From: Lachnospiraceae bacterium
Lineage (GTDB): Bacteria; Bacillota; Clostridia; Lachnospirales; Lachnospiraceae
Assembly (NCBI GenBank): GCA_017962825.1
Contig: JAGCUO010000002.1
Coordinates: forward strand, 22,556 to 86,555
DNA: 64,000 bases
Direction: 5' to 3'
Part shown: positions 48,340 to 57,379 of the stretch, in pieces
Layout of the letters: each line of letters opens with the position of its first letter
Position numbering within the stretch: position 1 is the stretch's first letter
Program-made: the position numbers and the translations under genes
The notes under the pieces: model-generated
Database searches by the model: none
What the model was told of the DNA's origin: nothing
Seen by the model: only the letters and a program-made list of their open reading frames with translations

Positions 48340-49773
48340 TTGAAAGCACCATTTTCAGAGTATTTGACATCCATAGCTCCTCATGTCAAAGAAGTCATCG
48401 ATGATCTGAATAAAGACCACGATTACGTAAGCGCACTCTGTACCGATTCAAAAGGCCTTGTCATCAGGATCGGCAGCAGGGCAAGGAGCATATCTAACAA
48501 GACCATGACTACGGAAAGAGGAGTGGTCTTCAGAGTCTGCAAGAATAAAAAGTACTGTGAGTATGCGGTAAACAATGCAGATTGGGATGATACCCGGGCT
48601 ATAATCAAAAGGATCCGTGAAGAATTTGCCATGCAGGATGCACTTCTTGCAAAGACCGGTTCGGAGATCTTCGAGACGGATGTACTTGATGACGAACCTC
48701 TTACCTTTTTCGGTGAAAAAGAAACCGGATCTCTTCCCGAAAAGGCAGATATCAAGGCACTTGCAGACAAACTCATAGCCATTTCCGATAAGGGAATGAA
48801 GATGGGTGAGAATGTTATCGAGTGTATGGCCAATGCGCAGTCGACCCATATCAGCAAGATGTTCCTCACCAAAAACAGAGACCTCAGACAGTCTTATGTA
48901 TACAGTGAAGGAATGCTTGCGGTCATCGTCAGAAAAGATGACAAGGTCGATGAGGATTACAAGAGTATCTCGGGAATCAAAGGCCCCGAGATGTTTGATG
49001 AGTTGGAAGAGTACCTTCCCGTTGTGGTAAAAAATGCGGAAGAACTTCTTACCGCTGAACCTATTGAACCCGGAGAATATGAGGTCATCACTTCTCCCGA
49101 AGTCACCGGTCTTATCGCACACGAAGCCTTCGGTCACGGTGTGGAGATGGATATGTTCGTAAAACACAGGGCTCTCGGTGAGGATTACATCGGAAAGAGA
49201 GTAGCATCCGATAATGTAACCATGCATGAGGGTGCACTTTGTGCAGACAATGTAACCAGCTATTTCTTCGATGACGAAGGTGTTATGGCAGGTGATGTAG
49301 TAGAGATTGAAAACGGAATCTTAAGATCCGGAATCTGTGATGCACTTGCAGCAAAGAGACTCGGTTTCCATCCTACCGGAAACGGAAAGAGAGAGAATTT
49401 TGCCCATAAGGTATATACCAGAATGACCAATACCATGTTCGATTCCGGAGAGTATACCAAGGATGAAATGATCGGATCCGTTAAGTACGGATATCTTCTT
49501 GAAGGTATGGAGAGCGGAATGGAAGATCCCAAACATTGGGGAATTCAGTGCATCATTCAAAAGGGACGTGAGATCAAAGACGGAAAACTTACCGGAAGAG
49601 TTGTTTCTCCCGTTATCATGACAGGGTATGTACCGGATCTTCTCGGTAATATATCCATGTGTTCAAAAGATCGCCTCGTATTCGGAAGCGGCGGATGCGG
49701 CAAGGGACATAAAGAATGGGTCAAGGTTGCTGATGGCGGCCCTTATCTTAAGACGAAAGCGAGGCTCGGATAA
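48340..49773 (+). CDS. tldD: TldD family metalloprotease subunit
   Basis: A TTG start with AAAGGA upstream gives 477 residues. The zinc site HExxxH is present in 'LIAHEAFGHGVEMD' (about residue 260). The C-terminal part carries 'GMESGMEDPKHWGIQC' and 'GSGGCGKGH', typical of TldD. TldD forms a heterodimer with TldE (PmbA). In E. coli the pair removes leader peptides of some modified peptides (microcin B17) and degrades unfolded short peptides. The TldE partner gene overlaps its stop by one base. No precursor peptide or modifying enzyme is visible nearby, so a general peptidase role is more likely. Confidence 0.92.
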   Translation: MKAPFSEYLTSIAPHVKEVIDDLNKDHDYVSALCTDSKGLVIRIGSRARSISNKTMTTERGVVFRVCKNKKYCEYAVNNADWDDTRAIIKRIREEFAMQDALLAKTGSEIFETDVLDDEPLTFFGEKETGSLPEKADIKALADKLIAISDKGMKMGENVIECMANAQSTHISKMFLTKNRDLRQSYVYSEGMLAVIVRKDDKVDEDYKSISGIKGPEMFDELEEYLPVVVKNAEELLTAEPIEPGEYEVITSPEVTGLIAHEAFGHGVEMDMFVKHRALGEDYIGKRVASDNVTMHEGALCADNVTSYFFDDEGVMAGDVVEIENGILRSGICDALAAKRLGFHPTGNGKRENFAHKVYTRMTNTMFDSGEYTKDEMIGSVKYGYLLEGMESGMEDPKHWGIQCIIQKGREIKDGKLTGRVVSPVIMTGYVPDLLGNISMCSKDRLVFGSGGCGKGHKEWVKVADGGPYLKTKARLG

Positions 49774-51059
49774 TGAAAATAGATATGATTAAGGAGCTCC
49801 TTGAAAAAAGCGGAGCTTTTGCCTGGAGAATAACCGATACTGTGACTAAAGGATGGGAGTTTTATTTTATCCGTCACAGTCTTGATCAGAACAGATCCAA
49901 GGACATAGAGAACATCCAGATCACTGTTTATGTGCTCTCGGAAGATAAGAAATCCGTCGGTACCGCAAGCGCTGACATGGGCCCCGATGAGACCAAAGAG
50001 TATGTTGAGCTTACCATCAAGGATCTGATCTATCAGGCAAGCCTTGTTCAGGATGCTTATTACGAACTTAAGGCTCCCGCATATTCGGAGGTACCGCCTC
50101 TTGAGGATGCTGACATTAACAAAATCTCCGGTGATTTCATTGATACCATGAAGAATCTGGAAGAGGATGACGAAGCCTTTCTGAACAGCTATGAGATATT
50201 TGTTTCATCCATAACCAGAAGGATCGTAACCAGTACGGGAATTGACGTAACCGAGAAGTATCCCGTATCACTTCTTGAGACCGTGGTTAATGCCAAAAAC
50301 CGTGAGCAGGAGATCGAGTTCTACAATCTCTATGATTCCGGTCTTTGTCTTAAAGAGGATATCAGGAGAAATGTGGCTTCAACCATGAAGCACGGAAGAA
50401 ACAGGCTTAATGCGGAAAAGACACCTTCACTTGATACTTACGATGTTGTATTTTCAAGTGATGATGCGGTAAGGATTTATGAATTCTTCAAGGATGCACT
50501 GGATATAGCTTACGTCTGCATGAAGTATTCACCTCTTGAAAAGAATAAGCCTGTAATGGAAGAGGTCAAAGGTGACAAGGTTACCATGAGGGCCGTCAAG
50601 AACCTTCCGGGCTCATCACAAAACCGTGAAGTCGACGCAGAGGGAAGCCCCATCCGTGATGAAATACTTATGGAAGATTTCGTTCCCAAGGCATTCCACG
50701 GAAGCACCAGATTCTCATATTATATGGGTGAGAAGGACACATTCATGCTCAGCAATTTCGAAGTCTCCGGAGGTACCCATACTGCCGAAGAGCTTATGAA
50801 GGGACCTGTTCTTGAGTGTGTATACTTCTCGGATTTCCAGGTAGATACACTTACCGGAGATATTTTCGGAGAGATCAGACTTGCATATCTTCATGAAGCA
50901 GACGGAACCGTAAAGCCTGTTACCGGCGGATCAGTTTCCGGTAACCTGAGAAAGCTCATGATCGATATGAAGATGAGCGAAGAAAGAACAAGATACGATA
51001 ATGCTCTTATTCCCACACTTACCAGATTATCGGGTGTTACCGTAACGGGAGCAGAGTAA
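49773..51059 (+). CDS. pmbA: TldE/PmbA family subunit
   Basis: The 428-residue product is the non-metal partner of TldD. It lacks HExxxH, as expected, and keeps the family C-terminus 'EVSGGTHTAEELMKGPVLEC' and 'GSVSGNLRKLM'. The partner protein completes the proteolytic chamber with TldD. Coupling by TAATG overlap indicates equal production. The sugar ABC genes begin 13 bases downstream and may be on the same mRNA. Confidence 0.9.
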   Translation: MKIDMIKELLEKSGAFAWRITDTVTKGWEFYFIRHSLDQNRSKDIENIQITVYVLSEDKKSVGTASADMGPDETKEYVELTIKDLIYQASLVQDAYYELKAPAYSEVPPLEDADINKISGDFIDTMKNLEEDDEAFLNSYEIFVSSITRRIVTSTGIDVTEKYPVSLLETVVNAKNREQEIEFYNLYDSGLCLKEDIRRNVASTMKHGRNRLNAEKTPSLDTYDVVFSSDDAVRIYEFFKDALDIAYVCMKYSPLEKNKPVMEEVKGDKVTMRAVKNLPGSSQNREVDAEGSPIRDEILMEDFVPKAFHGSTRFSYYMGEKDTFMLSNFEVSGGTHTAEELMKGPVLECVYFSDFQVDTLTGDIFGEIRLAYLHEADGTVKPVTGGSVSGNLRKLMIDMKMSEERTRYDNALIPTLTRLSGVTVTGAE

Positions 51060-51072
51060 ACGGAGAATAGTT

Positions 51073-52179
51073 ATGAAAGTAGTTCTGGATAAATTGACAA
51101 AAGTATTCCCTCCCAGAGGCGGAAAGGGCGATGCGGTAACGGCGGTAAAAGATTTTTCTTTTGAAATTCCCGACGGAAAACTGGTCGCACTACTCGGCCC
51201 TTCGGGATGCGGAAAGAGTACCATACTCAATATGATCTGCGGACTGGAAAAACCTACCGAAGGGAAGATTGTATTCGGTGAGGACGATGTTACGCAGATC
51301 AGTCCCGAACTGCGCGGAGTGGGCATGGTTTTCCAAAACTATGCTCTTTATCCGCATATGAGCGTATATAACAATATAATCTTCCCACTGGGCAATCTTA
51401 AGGGTGAAGAGAAGATGACCAAGGAGCAGATGCGCGAGAAAGCTGAAAAAGTTGCATCTTTGGTCCAGATAGAAAATTTATTGGAGAGAAAACCCAGGGA
51501 GCTGTCCGGAGGCCAGCAGCAGAGAGTTGCCATTGCGAGAGCACTTATCAAGACTCCCAGACTTCTTCTTATGGATGAGCCTCTTTCCAACCTTGATGCC
51601 AGACTCAGACTTCAGACCAGGGAAGAAATCAGAAGGATCCAGAGAGAAACCGGAGTTACGACCGTGTTCGTAACACATGACCAGGAAGAAGCAATGAGTA
51701 TTTCAGATCTGATCGTGGTCATGAAAGACGGAGAGCTTCATCAGTTTGGGAAACCGCAGGAAGTTTATGACGATCCCGCAAATCTTTTTGTTGCCAAATT
51801 CCTGGGAACTCCCGCCATTAATGTCTTTGAGGGAAAGGTAAACTCCGAAAAGCTTTATATCGGAGAGGACTGCGTTCTGACCGTTCCCGGTGTAAAGGAC
51901 GGAGACGTTACCGTCGGTATAAGACCCGAAGGATTTACATACGATAAAAACGGTCCCTTTAAATGCGCACTCGACAGAGTTGAGGTAATGGGACGTGACA
52001 TAAGCATAGTGTCCAAAAATGAGAGATGTGAGGCTCCTGTAGTAAGATCCATCATCGATTCCGATATGAGACCGGATGAAGATTCTGATACGGTTGCCTT
52101 TAATCTCAGACCCGGTAAGGTTCATCTGTTTGATCCCGAAACCGGAGCAAGGATAAGATTCGGAAAAGAGAAACAGTAA
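51073..52179 (+). CDS. Sugar ABC transporter ATP-binding protein, MsmX/UgpC type
   Basis: The 368-residue ATPase belongs to the CUT1 family. Walker A is 'GPSGCGKSTILNM', the Q-loop segment 'MVFQNYALYPHMSVYNN', signature 'LSGGQQQRVAIARAL', Walker B 'LLLMDEPLSNLDARLR' and H-loop 'VTHDQEEAMS'. A C-terminal TOBE/MOP-like regulatory domain follows (about residues 240-368). The sequence has an insertion, 'GEEKMTKEQMREKA', near residue 115. It powers the permeases at 52952-54730. Its stop overlaps the FRG gene start by one base. Confidence 0.93.
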   Translation: MKVVLDKLTKVFPPRGGKGDAVTAVKDFSFEIPDGKLVALLGPSGCGKSTILNMICGLEKPTEGKIVFGEDDVTQISPELRGVGMVFQNYALYPHMSVYNNIIFPLGNLKGEEKMTKEQMREKAEKVASLVQIENLLERKPRELSGGQQQRVAIARALIKTPRLLLMDEPLSNLDARLRLQTREEIRRIQRETGVTTVFVTHDQEEAMSISDLIVVMKDGELHQFGKPQEVYDDPANLFVAKFLGTPAINVFEGKVNSEKLYIGEDCVLTVPGVKDGDVTVGIRPEGFTYDKNGPFKCALDRVEVMGRDISIVSKNERCEAPVVRSIIDSDMRPDEDSDTVAFNLRPGKVHLFDPETGARIRFGKEKQ

Positions 52180-52955
52180 TGGATAAGATAACTTCATACG
52201 ATGAATACTGCGAGGCTCTGGACGGAAGAGGAGATATCATTCTTTTCAGGGGACAGCCCGTAAGTGATTTTGTGCTGATACCTTCAGGACTCAGAGCCAA
52301 TCATATTCAGACAGCGGATATGCAGATGTTCCGCTTTGTCGATGAGATGCAGAAGGTTTTCGGATATGACGAGCTTACCTGCATTGAGATCGCACAGCAT
52401 TTTTCACTTCATACCAGATTGCTGGATTTTTCGTATTCATATACCGTCGCTCTCTTTTTTGCCTGTTTCGACGCAAAGGGACGATACGGAGACCGAGACG
52501 GTAAGGTGTATGTCTTTAACAAGAGCAGGTATGAATGGCTCCTGAAAAAATACGGAAAAAACAGTGCGCAGGTCAATAAAAACAACGAGTATCTCTACAA
52601 ATGGCTGCAGCACTACGTTGATAAAAGCGATACCAGAATGGGAGATGACGGACTGGATATGCCGATCTTTATAGAGGCTACCAGACAGTTTGACAGACTT
52701 TACTCCCAGCGAGGATTGTTCCTTCTTTGGGGAAGAGATGAATTGCCTTTGGAGAAGATCCTTCAAAAGGAGGGCATAGATCAGAAAGAGGTATTTGATA
52801 CCATCGTTATCTCGAAGGATCACAAATCAAAGATCCTTGAAGAACTTGCGGAAAAACATATCTCCGAGGATTCGCTCTTTATGAATGTCGGTAAGATCAA
52901 AGATCTTGTAAGTACCATTAAATACGGAAATAATTCCGGGCAGGGAACGAAATGA
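52179..52955 (+). CDS. FRG-domain protein embedded in the sugar ABC operon
   Basis: The 258-residue protein has the FRG domain named after its motif: 'ILFRGQPVSDFVLIPSGLR' (about residues 21-39), then 'EIAQHFSLHTRLLDFSYSYT' (about 69-88) and 'ALFFACF'. FRG domains occur in many bacterial and phage proteins of uncertain function, some tied to toxin or defence contexts. Here the gene overlaps the ATPase gene by one base and the permease gene by four, so it is translated with the transporter. This suggests a ligand-related or regulatory function for the transporter, or an insertion kept in frame by chance. Its biochemical activity is unknown. Confidence 0.85.
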   Translation: MDKITSYDEYCEALDGRGDIILFRGQPVSDFVLIPSGLRANHIQTADMQMFRFVDEMQKVFGYDELTCIEIAQHFSLHTRLLDFSYSYTVALFFACFDAKGRYGDRDGKVYVFNKSRYEWLLKKYGKNSAQVNKNNEYLYKWLQHYVDKSDTRMGDDGLDMPIFIEATRQFDRLYSQRGLFLLWGRDELPLEKILQKEGIDQKEVFDTIVISKDHKSKILEELAEKHISEDSLFMNVGKIKDLVSTIKYGNNSGQGTK

Positions 52956-53848
52956 CTGAAAAGAATAACCTGAAAGCCTGGCTGTATCTGCTGCCGGCGC
53001 TTGTGTTCATGATCATATTCATGGTCTATCCTCTTGTGGATGTATTTGTATATTCATTTGAGGAGGGATACAATTTTGTCTCCGGACGCTCTTCGGGAAC
53101 GGGATTTTATAATTTCTCATATGTACTTCACGATACGTATTTCCTTCAGGCGGTGAAGAATACCTTTGTAATGGTTATCATAACCGTGCCGCTTTCTACG
53201 GGTTTTGCGCTTCTCATATCGCTTGCCCTTAATTCCATCACAAAATTGCGAGAGCTCTTCCAGACCGTTTATTTCCTGCCCTATGTTACCAATACTCTGG
53301 CAGTCGGTCTTGTATTTATGGTCCTTTTTAAGAAGACTGCGTATTCCGACGGTCTTGTGAATCTTCTCATCAATTTCTTCGGCGGAGAAAGCGTGGATTT
53401 CATCGATGGACCATACTGGGCCAAGATGTTTGTCATGTGCTTCTATATCATCTGGGTGGTTCTTCCTTTTAAGGTTCTGCTTCTTACAAGTGCTCTAGCT
53501 TCCGTAAACAGTACTTACTACAATGCGGCGAGAGTGGACGGAACCGGATCTTTGAGGATCTTTTTCAAGATCACGCTTCCCATGATATCCCCTACGATCT
53601 TCTATCTTGTGATCACGGGATTTATAGGAGCGTTCAAGGAATACTCGGATGCGGTGGCTCTTTTCGGAACGGATCTGAATGCGGCGGGAATGAACACCAT
53701 CGTAGGATATGTATATGACATGCTCTACGGTGACAGCGGCGGATATCCTTCTTTTGCCTCCGCAGCCGCAATCGTTTTGTTTGTAATAGTCCTGACGATC
53801 ACTTGTATCAATCTCCTTGTCAGCAAAAAACACGTTTATTACACCTGA
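52952..53848 (+). CDS. Sugar ABC transporter permease (MalF-like, CUT1)
   Basis: The 298-residue protein has six membrane helices and the EAA-type coupling loop 'NAARVDGTGSLRIFFKITLP' (about residues 191-210). It begins 'LKAWLYLLPALVFMIIFMVY', as usual for MalF-type permeases. It pairs with the next permease and the UgpC-like ATPase to import a di- or oligosaccharide. It overlaps the FRG gene by 4 bases. Confidence 0.93.
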   Translation: MTEKNNLKAWLYLLPALVFMIIFMVYPLVDVFVYSFEEGYNFVSGRSSGTGFYNFSYVLHDTYFLQAVKNTFVMVIITVPLSTGFALLISLALNSITKLRELFQTVYFLPYVTNTLAVGLVFMVLFKKTAYSDGLVNLLINFFGGESVDFIDGPYWAKMFVMCFYIIWVVLPFKVLLLTSALASVNSTYYNAARVDGTGSLRIFFKITLPMISPTIFYLVITGFIGAFKEYSDAVALFGTDLNAAGMNTIVGYVYDMLYGDSGGYPSFASAAAIVLFVIVLTITCINLLVSKKHVYYT

Positions 53849-53854
53849 TAAAAA

Positions 53855-54730
53855 ATGGATAACAGAGAAAAGTATTTAAAAGCCGAAAAATCGGATAAAA
53901 CCAAAAGAGTGATAAAGAATGTCCTTGTATACTCGTTTCTGGGTGTATGGGGACTGATGGTACTCTTTCCGTTCTATTGGATGATTCTGACATCCTTTAA
54001 GAGTTATGCTTCGTACAATGGGGAAAAGATCCCCAAGTTCTACGTGACGGATCCGACTTTTGAAAACTTTACGAACGCATTTTCACAGGTTCCGCTGGGA
54101 AGATATCTCTTAAACACATTTATCTTTACGGTAGTCACAACCGCTGTCATGGTGATCGTGATAACCCTGGCTGCGTTTGCTTTTTCGAGACTTGAATTCA
54201 AGGGAAGAAATCTGCTGTTTACGATCTTTCTATCCATGATGATGATCCCGAGCGAACTTATCGTTATAACTAATTTTGTAACCATTACAAATCTGGATAT
54301 GAGGAATACTTTTTCAGGACTTATCCTTCCTTCCGTAATGAGTGTGTTCTATGTATATCTGCTGAGGGAGAATTTCGCGCAGGTTCCGGACCAGCTCTAT
54401 TATGCGGCCAAAGTTGACGGAACGAGCGATCTGAAGTATCTGTTCAGGGTCATGCTTCCCATATGCCGTCCAACGGTTGTTACGATAATCATTCTCAAGG
54501 TCATCGAGTGCTGGAATTCCTATGTATGGCCCAGACTTATCACAGACGACAAGAATTACTATCTGGTATCAAACGGAATACAGGAGATAAGACAGAGCGG
54601 ATTCGGAAGGGAAAATATACCCGCGATGATGGCAGCAGTCGTTGTTATCTCACTTCCGCTCATAATTCTTTTCCTTATTTTCAGGCGTCAGATCATGGCG
54701 GGAGTATCAAGAGGCGGATTAAAAGGATGA
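53855..54730 (+). CDS. Sugar ABC transporter permease (MalG-like, CUT1)
   Basis: The 291-residue partner permease has six membrane helices, an early 'LFPFYWMILTSFKSYASY' (about residues 39-56) and the coupling loop 'YAAKVDGTSDLKYLFRVMLP' (about 183-202), followed by 'CRPTVVTIII' and 'WNSYVWPRLI'. The start has no strong ribosome site but lies 6 bases after the previous stop. Its stop overlaps the start of the binding-protein gene (ATGA). Confidence 0.93.
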   Translation: MDNREKYLKAEKSDKTKRVIKNVLVYSFLGVWGLMVLFPFYWMILTSFKSYASYNGEKIPKFYVTDPTFENFTNAFSQVPLGRYLLNTFIFTVVTTAVMVIVITLAAFAFSRLEFKGRNLLFTIFLSMMMIPSELIVITNFVTITNLDMRNTFSGLILPSVMSVFYVYLLRENFAQVPDQLYYAAKVDGTSDLKYLFRVMLPICRPTVVTIIILKVIECWNSYVWPRLITDDKNYYLVSNGIQEIRQSGFGRENIPAMMAAVVVISLPLIILFLIFRRQIMAGVSRGGLKG

Positions 54731-56337
54731 TCAGTTCATTATTCGGAAAAAGAATACGAAAAGCCGTATCCATTACGGTGTCGGTTGTATGCATGGCTGC
54801 GCTTCTTACGGGCTGTCACGGTTCAGCGGGGCGCGAGAGCTTTAACATGCCCGAAAGCTTTGATGAGGGAACGGTTTATGAAATAGATTTTTGGGCCAAG
54901 AACGATACCAATAAGACTCAGGTAGAGATATATCAGAAATGTGTCGAGGATTTTGAGGCGCTTTACCCCAATATTCACGTTAATCTGAAGCTCTATACCG
55001 ATTATTCGGCAATCTATAACGATGTCATTACAAATATCGCAACGGATACCACACCTAATGTATGTATCACTTATCCTGACCACATCGCTACATATATGAC
55101 GGGATCAGGCAAGATAGTAATGCTGGATGATATCATAGACGATCCGAGATACGGACTTGGCGGAAGCGAGCTTAAATTCGACGGGCCTGCCAAGGACGAG
55201 ATAGTTCCCAAATTTCTGGAGGAACTGGAGCTGAACGGAAGTCTGATGGGGCTTCCTTTCATGAGATCCTCCGAAGCTCTTTACATCAACAAGACCTATG
55301 TAGAGGCCATGGGATATGAGATCCCCGATGTTCCCACATGGGACTGGGTATGGGAGGTTTCCGAGGCAGCTCTTGAGAAGAATCCTGACGGAACTTATGC
55401 CGTAAACGGTCAGGATGTTATGATCCCGTTCATATATAAGTCCACCGATAATATGCTGATCACGATGCTAAGACAGCGTAGAGGCGGATATTCGGATGCA
55501 GCCGGAAGCATACTCTTATTTAACGAGACCACAGGAAGTATTTTGACGGAAATAGCATCCCATGGACAGACAAAAGCCTTTTCAACTTTCAAGATCTCCA
55601 GTTATCCCGGAAATTTCATGAATGCAGGACAGTGCATACTTGCCGTTGATTCCACTGCCGGTGCCACCTGGATGGGATCTCATGCACCTTTATCGGATAT
55701 ACATGATACCAAGAAGGTTGAATTTGAAACGGTGGTACGCCCCGTTCCGCAGTATGACGTTTCCGATGTTCAGATGATCTCCCAGGGGCCTTCAATATGT
55801 ATATTCAACAAGGATGATCCGCAGGAAGTTCTTGCCAGCTGGCTATTTGCCCAATTCCTTCTCACCAACGAGATGCAGGAAACCTATTCCGAGACGGAAG
55901 GATACGTGCCTGTCACTCTCAAGGCTCAAAACGATCCTGCATATCTGGACTATCTCTCCCGGGGAGGATCCGATAACGGACTTCATTACGGGGTCAAGAT
56001 CGACTGTGTAAAAATGGTGATCGAAAATACCGATAACACCTTCATCACCCCTGTATTTAACGGCTCTGCATCCCTTCGAAACGCTGCGGGACAGATGGTA
56101 GAAAACTGCGTTAAGACCGTTCGAAGAGGCGGAACCGTGGATGGTGAGTATTTGGAACAGATGTATTCGGATGTATCCCAAATGTACAGACTCACGGAGC
56201 TGAAACAGGATAATTCCATAAGCAGGGATCTTGGACCTCTTCCCGGCACGGCCATAGCGCTTTTGGCCTGTATAGCGGCCGCATGGGTATGCATGGGACT
56301 GTATGTATTAAAGGATCGTCTGATCAAAAAGAAATAA
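54727..56337 (+). CDS. Sugar ABC transporter substrate-binding lipoprotein with C-terminal membrane helix
   Basis: I choose ATG 54727, overlapping the permease stop, because it opens a lipoprotein signal with box 'AALLTGC' (Cys at about residue 30); AAAAGG lies upstream. The CUT1 binding fold (about 45-480) contains 'FEALYPNIHVNLKLYTDYSA', 'ALYINKTYVEAMGYEIP' and 'WLFAQFLLTNEMQETY'. Unusually the C-terminus ends in a hydrophobic helix, 'GTAIALLACIAAAWVCMGLY', and a basic tail (KDRLIKKK), a probable second membrane anchor. The length of 536 residues is above the usual 400-450. The ligand is probably an oligosaccharide or another carbohydrate. Confidence 0.9.
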   Translation: MISSLFGKRIRKAVSITVSVVCMAALLTGCHGSAGRESFNMPESFDEGTVYEIDFWAKNDTNKTQVEIYQKCVEDFEALYPNIHVNLKLYTDYSAIYNDVITNIATDTTPNVCITYPDHIATYMTGSGKIVMLDDIIDDPRYGLGGSELKFDGPAKDEIVPKFLEELELNGSLMGLPFMRSSEALYINKTYVEAMGYEIPDVPTWDWVWEVSEAALEKNPDGTYAVNGQDVMIPFIYKSTDNMLITMLRQRRGGYSDAAGSILLFNETTGSILTEIASHGQTKAFSTFKISSYPGNFMNAGQCILAVDSTAGATWMGSHAPLSDIHDTKKVEFETVVRPVPQYDVSDVQMISQGPSICIFNKDDPQEVLASWLFAQFLLTNEMQETYSETEGYVPVTLKAQNDPAYLDYLSRGGSDNGLHYGVKIDCVKMVIENTDNTFITPVFNGSASLRNAAGQMVENCVKTVRRGGTVDGEYLEQMYSDVSQMYRLTELKQDNSISRDLGPLPGTAIALLACIAAAWVCMGLYVLKDRLIKKK

Positions 56338-56372
56338 TCCTAGTCTAAGTTCATAATAAAAAGTTAATAAAG

Positions 56373-56401
56373 TTGTCAAAAATTCACAAATGAGTTACAA
56401 T
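56373..56401 (+). promoter_or_regulatory. Promoter of the OB-fold lipoprotein gene
   Basis: TTGTCA (56373-56378) and TACAAT (56396-56401) are spaced by exactly 17 bases. A terminator-like hairpin (56404-56432) lies between this promoter and the gene's ribosome site. Confidence 0.75.
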
Positions 56402-56403
56402 GC

Positions 56404-56442
56404 TATGCGGTCAAAGCCCTTTTGACCGCATATATTATTTTA
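56404..56442 (+). terminator. Terminator-like hairpin in the leader
   Basis: TATGCGGTCAAA (56404-56415) pairs perfectly with TTTGACCGCATA (56421-56432), with a 5-base loop and a TATTATTTT tail. The promoter's start point falls inside or at the edge of the hairpin. It may protect the 5' end of the mRNA or attenuate it. Confidence 0.6.
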
Positions 56443-56465
56443 AAGGGCGATTTAGGAGGAATATT

Positions 56466-57311
56466 ATGAAAAAGTTTACAGTAGTTTTTGCTGCAGCGGT
56501 TATGGCAGTTTCACTTTCCGCATGTGGCGCAGAGGAGAACGCACAGGTTCCCGAGACCGAGGCTGAGGTAGTTACCGAGGCTGAGGAAGTAGAAGCAGAT
56601 GCTGAAGCAGACGCAGAGGATGCAGATGCTGAAGCTGATGCAGACACCACTGAAGAGAGTGATGTCGTTGTTATGAGCTATGACGAGTTCGTCGCAGCAG
56701 ATGTTGACACCGAAGTTATTGTTGAGACCTATGTTCAGGACAAGCAGGGCTGGTGGGAGAACGAAGGCGTCGGAATGGCTACCTTCTATACCCAGGATAA
56801 GGACGGAGCTTACTTCCTTTACAACATGCCTTGCTCACAGGAAGACTATGACGCAATGGTTCCCGGAACCAAGATCCGTGTTGACGGTTTCAAGGCTGAG
56901 TGGTCAGGCGAGGTAGAGATCATCGACGCTACCTATGAGATTCTTGCTGATGATACCTATGTTGCTGAGGCAACCGATCTTACCGACAAGATCGCTGACG
57001 CAGAAGCTCTTGCAGATTACATGAATCAGTATGTTTCTTTCACCGGTCTTACCGTAGCTGAGAGAGAGGGTGCTGCATTCACTTACGGATGGGACGGATC
57101 CAAGTCTCAGGGAGATGACCTTTACATCAACCTTGAGGATGCTGACGGAAACGTTTACACCTTCGTAGTTGAGTCTTATCTCAGAGGCGCTGATACCGAC
57201 GTATATCAGGCTGTTGAGGCATTTAACGTTGGAGACACCGTTGACATCACCGGTTTCATGTATTGGTATGAGGGACCTCAGGTTCACGTTACCGTCGCAA
57301 CCGTTAAATAA
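56466..57311 (+). CDS. Lipoprotein with acidic linker and tandem OB-like domains
   Basis: ATG 56466 has TAGGAGGAA upstream. The 281-residue protein has the signal 'FAAAVMAVSLSAC' (lipobox LSAC), then a striking low-complexity acidic linker of Ala, Glu and Asp (about residues 22-62). The two following parts (about 70-160 and 165-281) both contain 'YV.F.G'-like and 'GTKIRVDGF'/'GDTVDITGFMYW' strands, as in OB-fold domains. The codon use is strongly biased, suggesting high expression, and it has its own promoter and terminator. It is probably a surface protein of unknown binding function; no enzymatic motif is seen. Confidence 0.75.
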   Translation: MKKFTVVFAAAVMAVSLSACGAEENAQVPETEAEVVTEAEEVEADAEADAEDADAEADADTTEESDVVVMSYDEFVAADVDTEVIVETYVQDKQGWWENEGVGMATFYTQDKDGAYFLYNMPCSQEDYDAMVPGTKIRVDGFKAEWSGEVEIIDATYEILADDTYVAEATDLTDKIADAEALADYMNQYVSFTGLTVAEREGAAFTYGWDGSKSQGDDLYINLEDADGNVYTFVVESYLRGADTDVYQAVEAFNVGDTVDITGFMYWYEGPQVHVTVATVK

Positions 57312-57331
57312 TTAGGCTATAATGTCTTAAG

Positions 57332-57363
57332 GACCGGCGCTTTATCGGTGCCGGTCTTTTTTT
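57332..57363 (+). terminator. Rho-independent terminator
   Basis: GACCGGC (57332-57338) pairs with GCCGGTC (57350-57356), followed by seven T. It ends the lipoprotein transcript. The ribosome site of the dehydrogenase follows directly. Confidence 0.85.
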
Positions 57364-57379
57364 AAGGATAGGAAAGCAT

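Noticed and set aside
48340-51059. TldD/TldE as part of a modified-peptide (RiPP) cluster
   Set aside because: I looked for a short precursor gene, cyclodehydratase, or radical SAM maturase with RRE nearby and found none. The neighbours are LicD and sugar transport genes.
52179-52955. FRG gene as a sign of a phage-defence island
   Set aside because: All flanking genes belong to a coherent sugar ABC operon, and no nuclease, toxin or other defence gene lies nearby.
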